From positions 124,001 to 188,000 of the forward strand of contig NZ_LPUY01000008.1 of the NCBI RefSeq assembly GCF_001518015.1: a stretch of DNA of 64,000 bases, read 5' to 3'. The DNA comes from Tritonibacter horizontis. GTDB taxonomy: Bacteria > Pseudomonadota > Alphaproteobacteria > Rhodobacterales > Rhodobacteraceae. The first letter of the stretch is position 1, and each line of letters opens with the position of its first letter. The position numbers and the translations under genes are program-made. Below the pieces are notes generated by a model, which saw only the letters and a list, made by a program, of their open reading frames with translations, searched no databases and was not told where the DNA came from. Shown piece after piece: positions 15,858 through 24,502 of this stretch.

Positions 15858-16696
15858 TGTCAACAATGCGCGCTGCTCTGCTTCAGACGACGTCTTCGGA
15901 CAGTCCCGCGGACAACCTCGTTGGTGTCTGTGAGATGATTGAGCAGGCCGTCGGCCAGGGTGCTGAGTTTGTTCTGACACCAGAAGTGACAAATTGCCTG
16001 TCGACAAGCCGGGCGCGTCAACAGGAGGTCCTGAGCATTGAAGCAGACGATCCGACGTTGTCCGGATTGCGGCAGGCAGCAAGCCAGCACGGGATCTGGA
16101 TTTCGATCGGGTCACTGGCGCTCAAGACACAGGACCCGGATGGACGATTTGCCAACCGGCAATTCCTGATCTCTCCTGCGGGCGAAATCGTAGCCCGCTA
16201 TGACAAGATCCATATGTTTGATGTCGCAGTCTCGCAGGACGAAACCTACCGTGAATCCGATGGCTATCGTCCGGGGACGAAGGCTGTCGTCGCGGATACG
16301 CCCTTTGCTCGCATTGGTCTTACCATCTGCTATGATGTGCGCTTCCCGGCGCTTTATCGCAAGCTGGCGCAGGCCGGTGCAGAGATCCTGACGGTGCCGG
16401 CAGCCTTTTCTCCTGTGACAGGGGCAGCGCATTGGCACAGCCTGCTTCAGGCCCGGGCCATCGAAACGGGATGTTTTGTGCTGGCGGCAGCTCAAACGGG
16501 AACGCACCCTGCCACGCGCGGCAGCCAACGAAAGACCTATGGCCATTCGCTCGTGGTGTCCCCCTGGGGGGAAGTGCTGGCCGATGCCGGTACACAAGCG
16601 GGGGTGACATGCGTTGACCTCGACCTTGAAGAGGTGAAAAAGGCACGAAGCCGGGTGCCATCGCTCACCCATGACCGAGAGTTTGACGAACCCTGA
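15857..16696 (+). CDS. Carbon-nitrogen hydrolase (Nit-type amidase)
   Basis: Nitrilase-superfamily amidohydrolase of 279 residues, in the Nit/omega-amidase branch. The catalytic triad regions are visible: Glu in FVLTPEVTN, Lys in YDKIHMFDV, and Cys in GLTICYDVRFP. The closest functional guess is deaminated-glutathione amidase (Nit1), which repairs a glutathione side product; sitting beside a glutaredoxin gene fits that idea, but this is inference. ATG 15857 overlaps the grxC stop, and the TTG three bases earlier is less likely. The stop overlaps the marR start. Confidence 0.85.
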   Translation: MSTMRAALLQTTSSDSPADNLVGVCEMIEQAVGQGAEFVLTPEVTNCLSTSRARQQEVLSIEADDPTLSGLRQAASQHGIWISIGSLALKTQDPDGRFANRQFLISPAGEIVARYDKIHMFDVAVSQDETYRESDGYRPGTKAVVADTPFARIGLTICYDVRFPALYRKLAQAGAEILTVPAAFSPVTGAAHWHSLLQARAIETGCFVLAAAQTGTHPATRGSQRKTYGHSLVVSPWGEVLADAGTQAGVTCVDLDLEEVKKARSRVPSLTHDREFDEP

Positions 16697-17136
16697 TGGA
16701 TGAGAACCACTCCCTTGCTATTTCGCTGTTCAGTGAGATCCTGATGGCGGATCAACTGGCGCGCTCCCGGCTGAGCAAGGCGTTGCCCAAGGGAATGGAA
16801 TTGTCGCATTTCTCGGTTCTGAACCACCTCGCCCGCGCGGGACTGGAGCGATCACCGGCCCAACTGGCCAAGGCATTTCATGTCACACGGGGCGCGATGA
16901 CCAATACGATCAACAAATTGGAAGTTGCAGGCTACGTTCACGTTCGGCCGGACTGGGATGATGCACGTCGCAAAATGGTCGCGATCAGTCCCGCGGGTCG
17001 CAAAGCGCGGGATGCGGCGCTTGCATCGATCATTCCTATGATTTCCGAAGTGGTCTCCGAACTTGGCGGAGACCGGGTCCGTTCCGCATTGCCCATCCTG
17101 CGCGAATTTAGGGTCAAGCTGGAAGCGGAAGACTGA
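16696..17136 (+). CDS. MarR-family transcriptional regulator
   Basis: Winged-helix regulator of 146 residues. The helix-turn-helix region SPAQLAKAFHVTRGAMTN and wing DWDDARRKMVAISPAGRKA are typical of MarR proteins, which usually bind DNA as dimers and respond to small ligands or oxidation. Translation is coupled to the nitrilase gene (TGATG). There is no Cys in the sequence, so direct thiol sensing is unlikely. Its target is unknown. A 12-base inverted repeat overlaps its stop codon. Confidence 0.85.
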   Translation: MDENHSLAISLFSEILMADQLARSRLSKALPKGMELSHFSVLNHLARAGLERSPAQLAKAFHVTRGAMTNTINKLEVAGYVHVRPDWDDARRKMVAISPAGRKARDAALASIIPMISEVVSELGGDRVRSALPILREFRVKLEAED

Positions 17137-17164
17137 CGCGTCGGCAAAATAACCGACGCGTCAG
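17133..17164 (+). repeat. Inverted repeat over the marR stop codon
   Basis: CTGACGCGTCGG at 17133-17144 and its perfect complement at 17153-17164 flank an eight-base A-rich loop. No T-run follows on either strand, so it is a poor intrinsic terminator. It could be a Rho-independent variant, an RNA-stabilising hairpin or a protein site. Confidence 0.5.
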
Positions 17165-17435
17165 ATACGAAGAATCCCGGATGTGTGCGGGTTCTCTTTG
17201 GTGAGGCCGTGAGTGGTGTGAATGCGCCCCAAATACGCGTCCTGCCGGAAGAACCAAGCGAGTGGTGTGGTGTGCTTGTCTCAATTTAGGCGGTGCGTAG
17301 CGGCGACCCTATGCAGGTTGCCAAACACAGACAACGCCTCCTTCGGATGCCTGATGTATACTAAAGTATAGGCGACCTTCGAAGGCAAGTGTTTTGAGGT
17401 TATTCCGTATTTCAAGGCCGGTTCAAAGGGACAAC
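17165..17435. other. Convergent gap between marR and ubiG
   Basis: No gene seen. It holds two perfect palindromes: TATACTAAAGTATA at 17357-17370 and CCTTCGAAGG at 17376-17385. A GAGTGGTGTG motif occurs twice, near 17211 and 17260. No coding bias, tRNA or clear terminator is visible. Confidence 0.4.
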
Positions 17436-18179
17436 CTAGGGTTTTGTGCTGGCTGTGACGTAGTTCACGCTCAAATCGCGCTCAGAAATTGACCAACTCC
17501 ACAGAATCGGGTTGAAAACGAATCCCTTGCGGTCAACGGGCGTGAGGCCGGCCTGGCTCAGCAAATCGTACAATTCATCAGGTGTGATGAACTTCGACCA
17601 GTCGTGCGTGCCCCGTGGCAACCAGCGCATCACGATTTCAGCGCCGACGATTGCCATTGCATAACTCTTGGGGTTGCGGTTCAATGTAGAGCAGATTTGC
17701 AACCCGCCTGACTTCAAGAGTTGCTGGGTCGCTGTGAGATAGCTCAGCGGCTCCGCGACATGTTCAACAACTTCCATATTGAGGACGATATCGAATTGCT
17801 CACCGGCCTCGGCCAGTGCTTCGGCGGTGGTGTGACGATAGTCGATAGCAAGCCCGGACTGTTCCGCATGGACACGGGCGACCGGCAGATTACCTGCTGC
17901 TGCATCGGCGCCAACGACGTCCGCTCCAAGCCGTGCCATGGGTTCGCTGAGCAACCCGCCGCCGCAACCGATGTCGAGGAGCCTGAGGCCGGCAAAAGGC
18001 GCAGGCGCGGACAGGTCCCGGTCAAATTCACCCGCGATCTGGCGGGTAATGTAGTCAAGCCGACAGGGGTTTAGCATGTGCAGAGGCTTGAATTTTCCGT
18101 TCGGGTCCCACCATTCAGCGGCCATCGCTTCGAACTTGGCGACTTCGGAAGGGTCAACCGTGGACTGTTGCGCTTGCAT
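17436..18179 (-). CDS. ubiG: Ubiquinone biosynthesis O-methyltransferase
   Basis: SAM-dependent O-methyltransferase that performs both O-methylation steps of ubiquinone synthesis, 247 residues. Seen: the family N-terminus with [19 protein letters not shown], the SAM motif [14 protein letters not shown], the post-I acid region, MEVVEHV, and the [15 protein letters not shown] stretch typical of UbiG. The ATG has GGAGACAGGA just upstream. It is divergent from the aminopeptidase gene, with only 50 bases between starts. Confidence 0.95.
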   Translation of the reverse strand: MQAQQSTVDPSEVAKFEAMAAEWWDPNGKFKPLHMLNPCRLDYITRQIAGEFDRDLSAPAPFAGLRLLDIGCGGGLLSEPMARLGADVVGADAAAGNLPVARVHAEQSGLAIDYRHTTAEALAEAGEQFDIVLNMEVVEHVAEPLSYLTATQQLLKSGGLQICSTLNRNPKSYAMAIVGAEIVMRWLPRGTHDWSKFITPDELYDLLSQAGLTPVDRKGFVFNPILWSWSISERDLSVNYVTASTKP

Positions 18180-18229
18180 TCCTGTCTCCGTGTGTTTTCT
18201 TGTACGTCTAGTCGTCAGTTAGGTCAGTA

Positions 18230-19210
18230 ATGGACAAATACCCGGATCAAAAGCGCGCCGTTCAGTTTCTCTATCCGCCGATCGAACCCTTTGATCAGCG
18301 GATGCTGGATGTTGGGCAGGGGCACCGGATTTATGTCGAGCAATGCGGCAACCCCAACGGTGTTCCGGTCATCGTCTGCCACGGGGGCCCTGGCGGAGGG
18401 ACGAGCCCGGCGATGCGGCGTTATTTCGACCCTCGTGTCTATCGAATTGTCCTTTTTGATCAACGCGGATGCGGGCGATCTCGTCCGCATGCCTCCTGCG
18501 AAGACAACACAACCTGGCATCTGGTTGCGGATATGGAAATGATCCGCGATCTGCTTGAGATCGACAGCTGGATTCTGTTTGGCGGCAGCTGGGGTGCGAC
18601 ACTTGCGCTCATCTACGCTCAGACCCACCCGGATCGGGTCACACATCTGATTCTGCGCGGCGTCTTTTTGATGACCCAGGCTGAACTCGACTGGTTTTAC
18701 GGTGGTGGGGCCGGGAAGTTCTGGCCGGAAACCTGGGCGAAATTCACCGCTCTTGTGCCCGAAGATGAGCAGGGCGATCTGATCGCCGCCTATCACAAGC
18801 GCCTGTTTTCGGGAAACCGAGACGAAGAGGTCCGCTTTGGCCGGGCTTGGTCCGCTTGGGAAAATGCACTGGCGTCCGTTTATTCCAACGGCATGTCGGG
18901 CGAGAGCCCCGGAGACTACGCACGTGCGTTTGCCCGGCTTGAGAATCACTATTTTTCTAACGCGGGGTTCCTACATATGGATGGCCAGATCCTGGCGAAT
19001 ATGGGTCGGATTTCGCATATTCCGGGGATTATCGTGCAGGGCCGGTTTGATATGATCTGCCCGCCGGCCTCTGCCTACAGCATCCACGAGCAATGGCCGA
19101 ACTCCGACCTGATCATGGTGCGCAACGCGGGGCATGCCCTTTCTGAACCGGGCATCAGTGCCGCATTGGTCAAAGCAATGGATCAGCTGGCAGAGGATTT
19201 TTCCGGATGA
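18230..19210 (+). CDS. pip: Prolyl aminopeptidase
   Basis: Alpha/beta-hydrolase of peptidase family S33 that removes N-terminal proline from peptides, 326 residues. The oxyanion motif HGGPGG lies at residues 51-56, FDQRGCGRS at about 77-85, and the nucleophile elbow GGSWGA with Ser120. Asp in QGRFDMICPP and His in NAGHALSEP complete the triad. Its stop overlaps the start of the solute-binding-protein gene, so the two are likely co-transcribed and may act together in peptide use. Confidence 0.93.
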   Translation: MDKYPDQKRAVQFLYPPIEPFDQRMLDVGQGHRIYVEQCGNPNGVPVIVCHGGPGGGTSPAMRRYFDPRVYRIVLFDQRGCGRSRPHASCEDNTTWHLVADMEMIRDLLEIDSWILFGGSWGATLALIYAQTHPDRVTHLILRGVFLMTQAELDWFYGGGAGKFWPETWAKFTALVPEDEQGDLIAAYHKRLFSGNRDEEVRFGRAWSAWENALASVYSNGMSGESPGDYARAFARLENHYFSNAGFLHMDGQILANMGRISHIPGIIVQGRFDMICPPASAYSIHEQWPNSDLIMVRNAGHALSEPGISAALVKAMDQLAEDFSG

Positions 19211-20064
19211 AGCGACTGGATCGTCGTGCGCTTTTTGCCACTGGTGCCGCGGCTGCGCTGCTTGCCGCGACGGGTACGTCGCTGGCGCATCAGCCACGAC
19301 GGGGTGGGGTGCTTCGGATGGCGGTTCCCCGCGAGGGGGAGCTGTTGTCGCGCATTGCACGTAGCGCCATTTACGATCAGTTGACCGAGGTCGCACCGGA
19401 CGGGCTTTTGCGGGGAGAGCTGGCCGCAGCTTGGGAAAGCGATGTTACCGCCCGCGAATGGCGGATTGAACTTCAGGCGAACATTACCTTTCACGATGGC
19501 GCTGATTTGACCGCGGAGGATGTCGCGTCTTCGCTGGAAGCCCATGTCCACAGTGGAAATGCGTCCTTGAAAGGTTTGCGGGATTTGAAAGTGTCGGGCG
19601 ACGGCGATGTTGTCCTTAGCCTGCATGACGCAAATCCGGACTTGCCCTACAGGCTGGCAGACGCGGGGTTGATCATCGCGCCGGCCGGGCAGGTGACTGC
19701 GCCCCTGTCAGAGATGACCGGAACCGGTCTGTACCGGGTCGAAAGAGCGCAAGAAGATCGTCATCTTCGGGCGCTCAGGGTGGACCAGCACTACAAGGAT
19801 GGTCTGGCCGGGTGGTTTGATGCGCTGGAGTTTGTCGTTATCCCCGACGCCGGGGTGCGCGCCGAAGCCCTTCGCGACGGCTATGTCGATATTGCGGCGC
19901 TTCCGCTGCCAGACGGGCTCCCGAACCGAAGCGAGTTCTCCTACTATCCATCAGAATCTGACATGGTGCTGGCGGCCTCGCAGAAAATCGCGCTGCCGTC
20001 GCGCATTTCCAAACGTGCGTCCTTTGACGATCATCGCATTGCGGAGCGCTGGTGGATGGCGTGA
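19207..20064 (+). CDS. Half-length SBP_bac_5-like solute-binding protein
   Basis: Periplasmic peptide-binding-protein homologue (DppA/OppA type) of only 285 residues; full members have about 500. The N-terminus is Tat-like (KRLDRRALFATGAAAALLAATG), followed by a family-like RGGVLRMAVP and WRIELQANITFHDGADLTAEDV. The second lobe ends early, with a basic/acidic tail and stop TGA at 20062. No permease or ATPase gene is near. It may be a shortened scavenging or signalling protein, or a gene decayed by an early stop; no frame continuation is obvious downstream. It is coupled to pip by ATGA. Confidence 0.7.
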   Translation: MKRLDRRALFATGAAAALLAATGTSLAHQPRRGGVLRMAVPREGELLSRIARSAIYDQLTEVAPDGLLRGELAAAWESDVTAREWRIELQANITFHDGADLTAEDVASSLEAHVHSGNASLKGLRDLKVSGDGDVVLSLHDANPDLPYRLADAGLIIAPAGQVTAPLSEMTGTGLYRVERAQEDRHLRALRVDQHYKDGLAGWFDALEFVVIPDAGVRAEALRDGYVDIAALPLPDGLPNRSEFSYYPSESDMVLAASQKIALPSRISKRASFDDHRIAERWWMA

Positions 20065-20203
20065 CGAACGGTCTGTTTTCTGGGCAAGGCCGTGCGATAC
20101 AGTCGGTCGGGCAAAGTTGATGTTGAGTGAAATCGGATCTTAGCCCTATGGTGGCGTCATTTCGTTTTGACACGTCACATTTGAAAATACGGTTGGAGTA
20201 GAG

Positions 20204-20731
20204 ATTATTCTCGGCCTTTGGAAAAAATCTTCTCTTGATGAGATCCGGGACGGGATAGAGCCGATCTATCCCCGTCTCTGGCGATATTGCCTTGTTCAGA
20301 CCGGCAAGCGCGATCGCGCAGATGACTTGGCCCAGATGACGTGCTTGCGGGCGCTGGAAAAACACGAAAGCTATCAGGCTGGGACGCATCTGGATCGTTG
20401 GCTGTTCCGGATGGCGCACCGCTTGTGGCTGAACGAGATCCGCGCGACCGCGGTCCGCACAGGCGGCGGCCTCGTCGCGCTCGAAGAAACCGAAATTTCA
20501 GATGATTCTGCGACATCAGAAGAGAATATTTTCTTGGCTGAGGTGTTCTCTAAGATAGGGGCGCTTCCAGAGGGGCAGCGTGTTGTCGTCCTTCTGGCAT
20601 ATGTCGAAGGCTTTACCTATCAGGAGACGGCTGACACATTGGGTATCCCAATCGGCACGGTAATGAGCCGTTTGGCCAGCGCGCGAAAGAAAGTCGCAGG
20701 CGCGTTGTCTGTGGTGGAGGCTGGACAATGA
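20204..20731 (+). CDS. ECF-type RNA polymerase sigma factor, apparently with ATT start
   Basis: Extracytoplasmic-function sigma factor of about 175 residues. Region 2 includes YPRLWRYCLVQTGKRDRADD and LAQMTCLRALEKHES, and region 4 has LPEGQRVVVLLAYVEGFTYQ and GTVMSRLASARKK. The conserved region 2 extends well upstream of the first usual start (TTG at 20327, which would remove half of it). In that frame there is no ATG, GTG or TTG back to the stop at 20168; the best candidate is ATT at 20204, five bases after GGAG (20195-20198). Its stop overlaps the anti-sigma start. Targets are unknown. Confidence 0.75.
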   Translation: MILGLWKKSSLDEIRDGIEPIYPRLWRYCLVQTGKRDRADDLAQMTCLRALEKHESYQAGTHLDRWLFRMAHRLWLNEIRATAVRTGGGLVALEETEISDDSATSEENIFLAEVFSKIGALPEGQRVVVLLAYVEGFTYQETADTLGIPIGTVMSRLASARKKVAGALSVVEAGQ

Positions 20732-21474
20732 CGAAGGCTAACGAATCTATCTCGGACGAAGAGCTGACTGCCTACCTCGATCAGGAGGCGGATGCGCAGC
20801 TGGCTGACCGTATTGATCGCGCGCTGGAAACCGATCAGGAGCTGTCGCGCCGGTTGGACTCCCTGATGCTCCCCATGGACGCGTTGCGAGAGGCCTTCGC
20901 AATCGAGCGGTTGGGGCCTGCCAGTTTGCCGGTGATCGAACGCCCGACACCGGGACGAACCGCGATGCCCCTTCGGCTGGTGGCTTCGGTCGTTCTCGCT
21001 TTTGGTATAGGAATTTCAGGTGGATACCTGTTGCAGCCTCAGGCGACCGCGCCCGGTTGGATTGACGTCGTTGCCAGCTATCAGTCGCTCTATATGACCG
21101 AAACCGTTGTCCAGACGACGCAGGACCCGGAGGTGGCACAGGGTGTGCTGGCGCAATTCCAAACCCGCAGTGGCGTCGAATTGTCAGCCGCAACTTCGGT
21201 TGAGGGGTTGGATTTCAGGCGTGCGCAGGTGCTTGGTTTCAACAACAAACCGCTCATGCAAATGGCTTATCTTGGCGAAGATGGCACGCCTTTTGCGCTT
21301 TGCGTGATTAAGACCGCGAATGCAGACAGCGCCTTTAGCGATCGGATGGCGCAGGGGTTGGCAGCGACCTCATGGGTGTCTGACGGGGTTGGTTACCTTG
21401 TGATCGGTGGCGCAGATCAGGCGCGCACGCGAGCCTTTGCCGAGGAAATGAAAACCCGTCTCGAACGAAGCTGA
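20728..21474 (+). CDS. Membrane anti-sigma factor
   Basis: Likely membrane-anchored anti-sigma factor, 248 residues. The cytosolic N-terminus SDEELTAYLDQEADAQL resembles anti-sigma domains, one membrane helix lies near residues 81-103, and the rest is periplasmic. The zinc-binding HxxxCxxC motif of ZAS anti-sigma factors is absent. The ATG overlaps the sigma stop (ATGA), the standard arrangement for a cognate pair. The periplasmic part should sense the signal, but I do not recognise a sensor domain there. Confidence 0.75.
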   Translation: MTKANESISDEELTAYLDQEADAQLADRIDRALETDQELSRRLDSLMLPMDALREAFAIERLGPASLPVIERPTPGRTAMPLRLVASVVLAFGIGISGGYLLQPQATAPGWIDVVASYQSLYMTETVVQTTQDPEVAQGVLAQFQTRSGVELSAATSVEGLDFRRAQVLGFNNKPLMQMAYLGEDGTPFALCVIKTANADSAFSDRMAQGLAATSWVSDGVGYLVIGGADQARTRAFAEEMKTRLERS

Positions 21475-21496
21475 TCTGCCGCCTTTGAGGTAGGGC

Positions 21497-21525
21497 TTGC
21501 AAATCCGGGCTTGCCCGCGTATATC
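21497..21525 (+). promoter_or_regulatory. Promoter of the rimP-nusA-ylxR-infB operon
   Basis: TTGCAA at 21497-21502 and TATATC at 21520-21525 are 17 bases apart, a good sigma-70-type match. Transcription would start near 21532, giving a leader of roughly 90 bases. Confidence 0.6.
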
Positions 21526-21581
21526 GTCGCTCAACAGCGGCGCGTCGGGCTCTGGGCCTGAAGCACCAACGATTAATTTCG

Positions 21582-21604
21582 ACGGGCCGCGCGCCCGTTT
21601 TTTT
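21582..21604 (+). terminator. Attenuator-like terminator in the rimP leader
   Basis: A six-base stem ACGGGC/GCCCGT with a five-base loop is followed at once by seven T (21598-21604) and lies only 15 bases before the rimP ATG. A promoter sits upstream of it, so transcripts must pass this hairpin to reach rimP. Confidence 0.7.
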
Positions 21605-21619
21605 GTGTTTGGAAGTCTG

Positions 21620-22231
21620 ATGAGCAACGACCTTATTGCCAAAGCCGCGATCGACCGGCGCCTGGCTGAGATCATCACCCCGGTTATCGAGGATCTTGGC
21701 TACGAGCTGGTCCGCATTCGATTGATGTCTGGCAAAACGACAACGTTGCAGATCATGGCTGATCGCCCTGATGGTGGCATCGAAGTCGATGATTGTGCGG
21801 CGATTTCCAATGCCGTGAGTGCGACGCTCGATGTGGAAGATCCGATCCTTGATGCCTATGCGCTTGAGGTGTCGAGCCCCGGCATCGACCGTCCGCTGAC
21901 CCGGCTCAAAGACTTTGATATGTTCGAAGGCTACGAGGCCAAGCTGGAAACCGCAGAGCTGATCGACGGTCGTCGGCGGTTCAAGGGACAACTGGCCGGT
22001 GTTGAAGAGGACGAAGTTCTCATCAACATTGAAGAACAGGGCGAACAGGTGACGATTGGTCTGAAATTCGACTGGCTGAGCGATGCCAAGCTGGTTCTGA
22101 CAGACGATCTGATCAAGGAAATGCTGCGTCAGCGCAAGGCCGCTGGCGTTTTGAACGAAGAGACCTTTGACGACATCGAGACCGAAGGGTCCGCAGAAGG
22201 GACCACAGGGTCCGAAGAGGAGAACGAGTAA
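21620..22231 (+). CDS. rimP: Ribosome maturation factor RimP
   Basis: Helps assemble the 30S ribosomal subunit. It has 203 residues: an N-terminal domain with [18 protein letters not shown] and [15 protein letters not shown], the [10 protein letters not shown] signature near residue 87, and a C-terminal SH3-like barrel, then an acidic tail ([10 protein letters not shown]) longer than in enterobacteria. ATG 21620 has GGAAG upstream; the in-frame codon at 21497 overlaps the promoter. First gene of the classical rimP-nusA-infB operon; its stop overlaps the nusA start (TAATG). Confidence 0.95.
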   Translation: MSNDLIAKAAIDRRLAEIITPVIEDLGYELVRIRLMSGKTTTLQIMADRPDGGIEVDDCAAISNAVSATLDVEDPILDAYALEVSSPGIDRPLTRLKDFDMFEGYEAKLETAELIDGRRRFKGQLAGVEEDEVLINIEEQGEQVTIGLKFDWLSDAKLVLTDDLIKEMLRQRKAAGVLNEETFDDIETEGSAEGTTGSEEENE

Positions 22232-23847
22232 TGGCTATCACCTCTGCAAACCAGCTGGAGCTGTTGCAAACCGCCGAGGCCGTGGCGCGCGAAAAGATGA
22301 TCGATCCCGGTCTGGTGGTCGAAGCGATGGAAGAATCCCTCGCTCGGGCAGCCAAGAGCCGCTACGGCAGCGAAATGGACATTCGCGTCTCGATTGATCG
22401 CAAGACGGGCAAGGCGACTTTTACCCGCGTGCGGACCGTGGTGGCCGATGAGGAACTGGAAAACTACCAGTCTGAACTGACCGTCGAACAGGCGCGCCAG
22501 TATCTGGAGAACCCAGCCGTCGGTGACACGTTCTCTGAAGAGGTACCGCCAGTGGAAATGGGGCGGATCGCCGCCCAGTCCGCCAAGCAGGTGATCCTTC
22601 AGAAGGTACGCGAAGCAGAGCGGGATCGTCAGTACGAAGAATTCAAGGACCGCAACGGCACCATCATCAATGGTCTCGTCAAGCGCGAAGAATACGGCAA
22701 CGTCATCGTCGATGTCGGCTCTGGCGAAGCGATCCTGCGCCGGAACGAGAAAATCGGCCGCGAGAGCTACCGCCCGAACGACCGCATCCGCTGCTACATC
22801 AAAGACGTCCGTCGTGAACCCCGCGGGCCGCAGATCTTCCTCAGCCGTACCGCTCCAGAGTTCATGGCCGAGCTGTTCAAGATGGAAGTGCCGGAAATCT
22901 ATGATGGGATCATCGAGATCAAGGCCGTGGCCCGTGATCCCGGTTCGCGCGCGAAAATCGCTGTGGTCTCTTATGACGGTTCGATTGATCCGGTCGGCGC
23001 CTGTGTCGGTATGCGCGGGTCGCGCGTGCAGGCGGTGGTCAACGAGCTTCAGGGCGAAAAGATCGACATTATCCCCTGGAATGAAGACCAGCCGACCTTC
23101 CTTGTGAATGCGCTGCAACCTGCGGAAGTCTCCAAGGTGGTTCTGGACGAAGAGGCCGGCAAGATCGAAGTCGTGGTTCCGGACGAGCAGCTCTCGCTGG
23201 CGATTGGCCGTCGGGGCCAAAACGTGCGTCTGGCGTCGCAGCTGACCAACCTCGATATCGACATCATGACCGAGGAAGAAGAATCCGCCCGCCGTCAGAA
23301 GGAATTCGAAGCCCGGACCGGCCTCTTCATGGAAACGCTGGATCTGGACGAGTTCTTTGCACAGCTTCTGGTCTCCGAAGGGTTCACCAACCTCGAAGAA
23401 GTGGCCTATGTCGAAGTGGACGAATTGCTGGTGATCGACGGTGTCGATGACAGCACGGCCGAAGAGTTGCAGGCCCGTGCCCGCGACTACCTGGAAGCAC
23501 AGGCCAAGGCAGCGCTCGATACCGCGCGCGAACTTGGCGCCGAGGACAGCCTCATTGACTTTGAGGGTCTCACACCCCAAATGGTCGAAGCATTGGCCAA
23601 GGATGGCGTCAAGACGCTGGATGACTTTGCCACTTGCGCGGACTGGGAACTGGCAGGCGGCTGGACCACGGTCAACGGCGAGCGGGTGAAGGACGATGGA
23701 CTTCTCGAGCCCTTCGACATGAGCCTCGAAGAGGCACAGAAGCTGGTTATGACGGCCCGCATCATGCTGGGTTGGGTCGATCCGGCCGAACTTGAGACAG
23801 GCGCAGAAGACCTCGAAGCCGAGGCGGAAGAGGACGCGGAAGCCTGA
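22231..23847 (+). CDS. nusA: Transcription elongation/termination factor NusA
   Basis: Binds RNA polymerase and nascent RNA to modulate pausing, termination and antitermination; 538 residues. Domain order: N-terminal polymerase-binding domain to about 130, an S1 domain (KREEYGNVIVDVGSGEAILR), two KH domains (VGACVGMRGSRVQAVVNEL and LAIGRRGQNVRLASQLT), and C-terminal acidic-repeat regions around 360-530 with helix-hairpin-helix character. The length and acidic end (EAEAEEDAEA) are alphaproteobacterial. It is coupled to rimP by a one-base overlap. Confidence 0.97.
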   Translation: MAITSANQLELLQTAEAVAREKMIDPGLVVEAMEESLARAAKSRYGSEMDIRVSIDRKTGKATFTRVRTVVADEELENYQSELTVEQARQYLENPAVGDTFSEEVPPVEMGRIAAQSAKQVILQKVREAERDRQYEEFKDRNGTIINGLVKREEYGNVIVDVGSGEAILRRNEKIGRESYRPNDRIRCYIKDVRREPRGPQIFLSRTAPEFMAELFKMEVPEIYDGIIEIKAVARDPGSRAKIAVVSYDGSIDPVGACVGMRGSRVQAVVNELQGEKIDIIPWNEDQPTFLVNALQPAEVSKVVLDEEAGKIEVVVPDEQLSLAIGRRGQNVRLASQLTNLDIDIMTEEEESARRQKEFEARTGLFMETLDLDEFFAQLLVSEGFTNLEEVAYVEVDELLVIDGVDDSTAEELQARARDYLEAQAKAALDTARELGAEDSLIDFEGLTPQMVEALAKDGVKTLDDFATCADWELAGGWTTVNGERVKDDGLLEPFDMSLEEAQKLVMTARIMLGWVDPAELETGAEDLEAEAEEDAEA

Positions 23848-23876
23848 TAGGCTTCCCCCTCCTACTGGAGACTTAA

Positions 23877-24494
23877 ATGACGCGCGGTGGTGCAGAAAAA
23901 GACCGTCAAGACGGGCCGGAGCGCAAATGTATCGTCACAGGCGAAACATTTGCCAAATCCGATTTGATCCGGTTCGTGATGGCACCGGACGGTCAGGTCG
24001 TCGCCGATATTCTGGGGAAACTCCCCGGGCGTGGCGTCTATGTGTCCGCCAACCGTGCCGCATTGGAATTGGCGGTGAAGAAAAAGCTCTTTGCCCGGGG
24101 CTTCAAGGCACAGGTTACCGTGCCAGAGGGCATCGTAGATGAGGTGGCGCGCCAGGTGTTGCGGCGCACCATTGAGCTGATCAGCCTGGCCCGAAAGTCG
24201 GGTCATGCGATCGGAGGGTATGAAAAGGTCAAGGATTGGCTGGCCAAAGAGGAAGCCCGGGTTCTGATCCAGGCCTCTGATGGCTCCGGACGAGGGAAGT
24301 CCAAACTGAGCACCCCACATCGGGGAAAATACATCGGATGCCTGACGGCGGACGAGCTTGGAATGGCATTTGGGCGCGAAACTGTCATACATGCCGCGCT
24401 CTCCTCTGGTGGACTCAGCCAACGTGTTGTAGAGGAAGCCCAGCGATTGCAGGGTTTGCGCGAAAAGGGCGGCATGGGCCGCACGGAAGGATAA
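23877..24494 (+). CDS. YlxR-family RNA-binding protein with L7Ae-like domain
   Basis: Small nucleic-acid-binding protein of 205 residues found between nusA and infB in many bacteria. The YlxR (DUF448) domain has [20 protein letters not shown] and LPGRGVYVS. The C-terminal half from about residue 90 looks like an L7Ae/eL30-type domain ([17 protein letters not shown]), a fusion usual in alphaproteobacteria. Its exact role is unsettled; RNA binding and regulation have been reported for relatives. GGAG precedes the ATG, and infB starts eight bases after the stop. Confidence 0.9.
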   Translation: MTRGGAEKDRQDGPERKCIVTGETFAKSDLIRFVMAPDGQVVADILGKLPGRGVYVSANRAALELAVKKKLFARGFKAQVTVPEGIVDEVARQVLRRTIELISLARKSGHAIGGYEKVKDWLAKEEARVLIQASDGSGRGKSKLSTPHRGKYIGCLTADELGMAFGRETVIHAALSSGGLSQRVVEEAQRLQGLREKGGMGRTEG

Positions 24495-24502
24495 AGAGCT
24501 TT

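Noticed and set aside
17390-17435. GGTTCAAAGGGACAACC as a possible tRNA T-arm
   Set aside because: No matching acceptor, D or anticodon arms can be drawn around it.
20167-20193. Perfect TTGACA before the ECF sigma gene as a promoter
   Set aside because: No acceptable -10 lies 16-18 bases downstream; the best alternative (TACGGT) needs 15 bases, and it also overlaps the proposed ribosome site.
22129-23580. Minus-strand frame of 483 codons opposite nusA
   Set aside because: Shadow of nusA; no motif, no ribosome site.
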